From Promethearchaeota archaeon (GTDB taxonomy: Archaea > Asgardarchaeota > Lokiarchaeia > Sigyniarchaeales > SOKP01), in NCBI GenBank assembly GCA_016840165.1, contig JAEOSU010000070.1:1-64000 (forward strand): a stretch of DNA of 64,000 nucleotides, in the 5' to 3' direction. Below the pieces are notes generated by a model. It was not told where the DNA came from. It saw only the letters and a program-made list of their open reading frames with translations, and did no database searches. Both the position numbers and the translations under genes were made by a program. Below are positions 63,974-64,000 of this stretch, one piece after another (the first letter of the stretch is position 1; each line of letters starts with the position of its first letter).

Positions 63974-64000
63974 ATGATAGTGATTGATAGATATGATCCA
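63974..64000 (+). CDS. possible start of a rightward gene cut by the window edge
   Basis: An ATG at 63974 opens a frame that runs to the edge (MIVIDRYDP). An AT-rich element ATTATAAAATATAT at 63941-63954 lies 20-33 bases upstream and could be its TATA box, giving a divergent pair with dut. Only nine codons are visible, so the call is weak. Confidence 0.25.

Noticed and set aside
1-64000. tRNA, rRNA, CRISPR arrays, insertion sequences and prophage genes
   Set aside because: Reading both strands I saw no conserved rRNA stretches, no tRNA-like T-arm/CCA arrangement, no repeat-spacer array and no transposase, integrase or phage structural gene. A dedicated covariance-model search would be needed to exclude a small RNA.

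Overview
This is a strongly AT-rich, gene-dense chromosomal segment with short intergenic gaps, TATA-like AT boxes close to start codons, and no rRNA, tRNA, CRISPR array or insertion sequence that I can see. The gene content points to an Asgard archaeon, most likely of the Lokiarchaeia type: several roadblock/longin-like small-domain proteins, Rpn11-like JAMM proteins, a PAC2 proteasome-chaperone-family protein, winged-helix fusions, a VTT/TVP38 membrane protein, an aCPSF-like beta-CASP protein and a minimal SufC/SufB pair occur together with ordinary archaeal metabolism. This assignment is inference from gene families, not a phylogeny.

Layout. 1-7 kb: unknown membrane protein, longin-like/winged-helix protein, two small orphans, a VTT protein, then a rightward lipid-flavoured run (glycerophosphodiesterase, PAP2 phosphatase, metallo-beta-lactamase-fold hydrolase, membrane protein). 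7-11 kb: one giant protein made of a SIR2 domain followed by about 25 TPR units. 11-15 kb: an alpha/beta-hydrolase lacking its nucleophile, a PHP phosphatase, a DUF5714-type protein and a geranylgeranyl-reductase-type flavoprotein. 15-26 kb: coiled-coil protein, double-roadblock protein, ATP-grasp enzyme, AAA+/VWA chelatase-like protein, then three JAMM/MPN proteins and a zinc-ribbon protein. 26-33 kb: membrane protein with duplicated cytosolic domains, MFS transporter, a small zinc protein, and a copper ATPase carrying two YHS domains. 33-40 kb: IscU, a beta-CASP nuclease-like protein with duplicated KH-like domains, a DUF2179 protein, a roadblock/coiled-coil protein coupled to an ion transporter, MobA and a tiny highly acidic protein. 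40-50 kb: methyltransferase/ATP-grasp fusion, second transporter, cysteine desulfurase, flavoprotein, ferredoxin, PAC2, then a rightward SufC-SufB-peroxiredoxin-regulator run. 50-64 kb: HExxH/VWA protein plus MoxR-type AAA+ ATPase, RNase J-like protein, DUF401 transporter, GatC, multi-PAS histidine kinase, ADP-forming acyl-CoA synthetase alpha subunit and dUTPase.

The most interesting locus is 20.7-25.6 kb. Two adjacent rightward genes encode paralogous MPN domains with long coiled-coil tails; one keeps the complete JAMM zinc-site motif and the other has lost the catalytic Glu (Gln at that position). This active/inactive pairing resembles the eukaryotic Rpn11-Rpn8, CSN5-CSN6 and BRCC36-KIAA0157 dimers. 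A third, complete JAMM protein is transcribed divergently next door, and an AAA+/VWA protein lies beyond it. No ubiquitin, E1, E2 or RING gene is visible in the window, so the substrate is unknown.

Other points of note are the SIR2-TPR giant, a glycerophosphodiesterase whose catalytic GHRG motif lies upstream of its first usable ATG, and a standalone copy of the C-terminal zinc module of the neighbouring copper ATPase. Iron-sulfur functions (IscU, cysteine desulfurase, SufC/SufB, ferredoxin) are spread over about 15 kb rather than in one operon.
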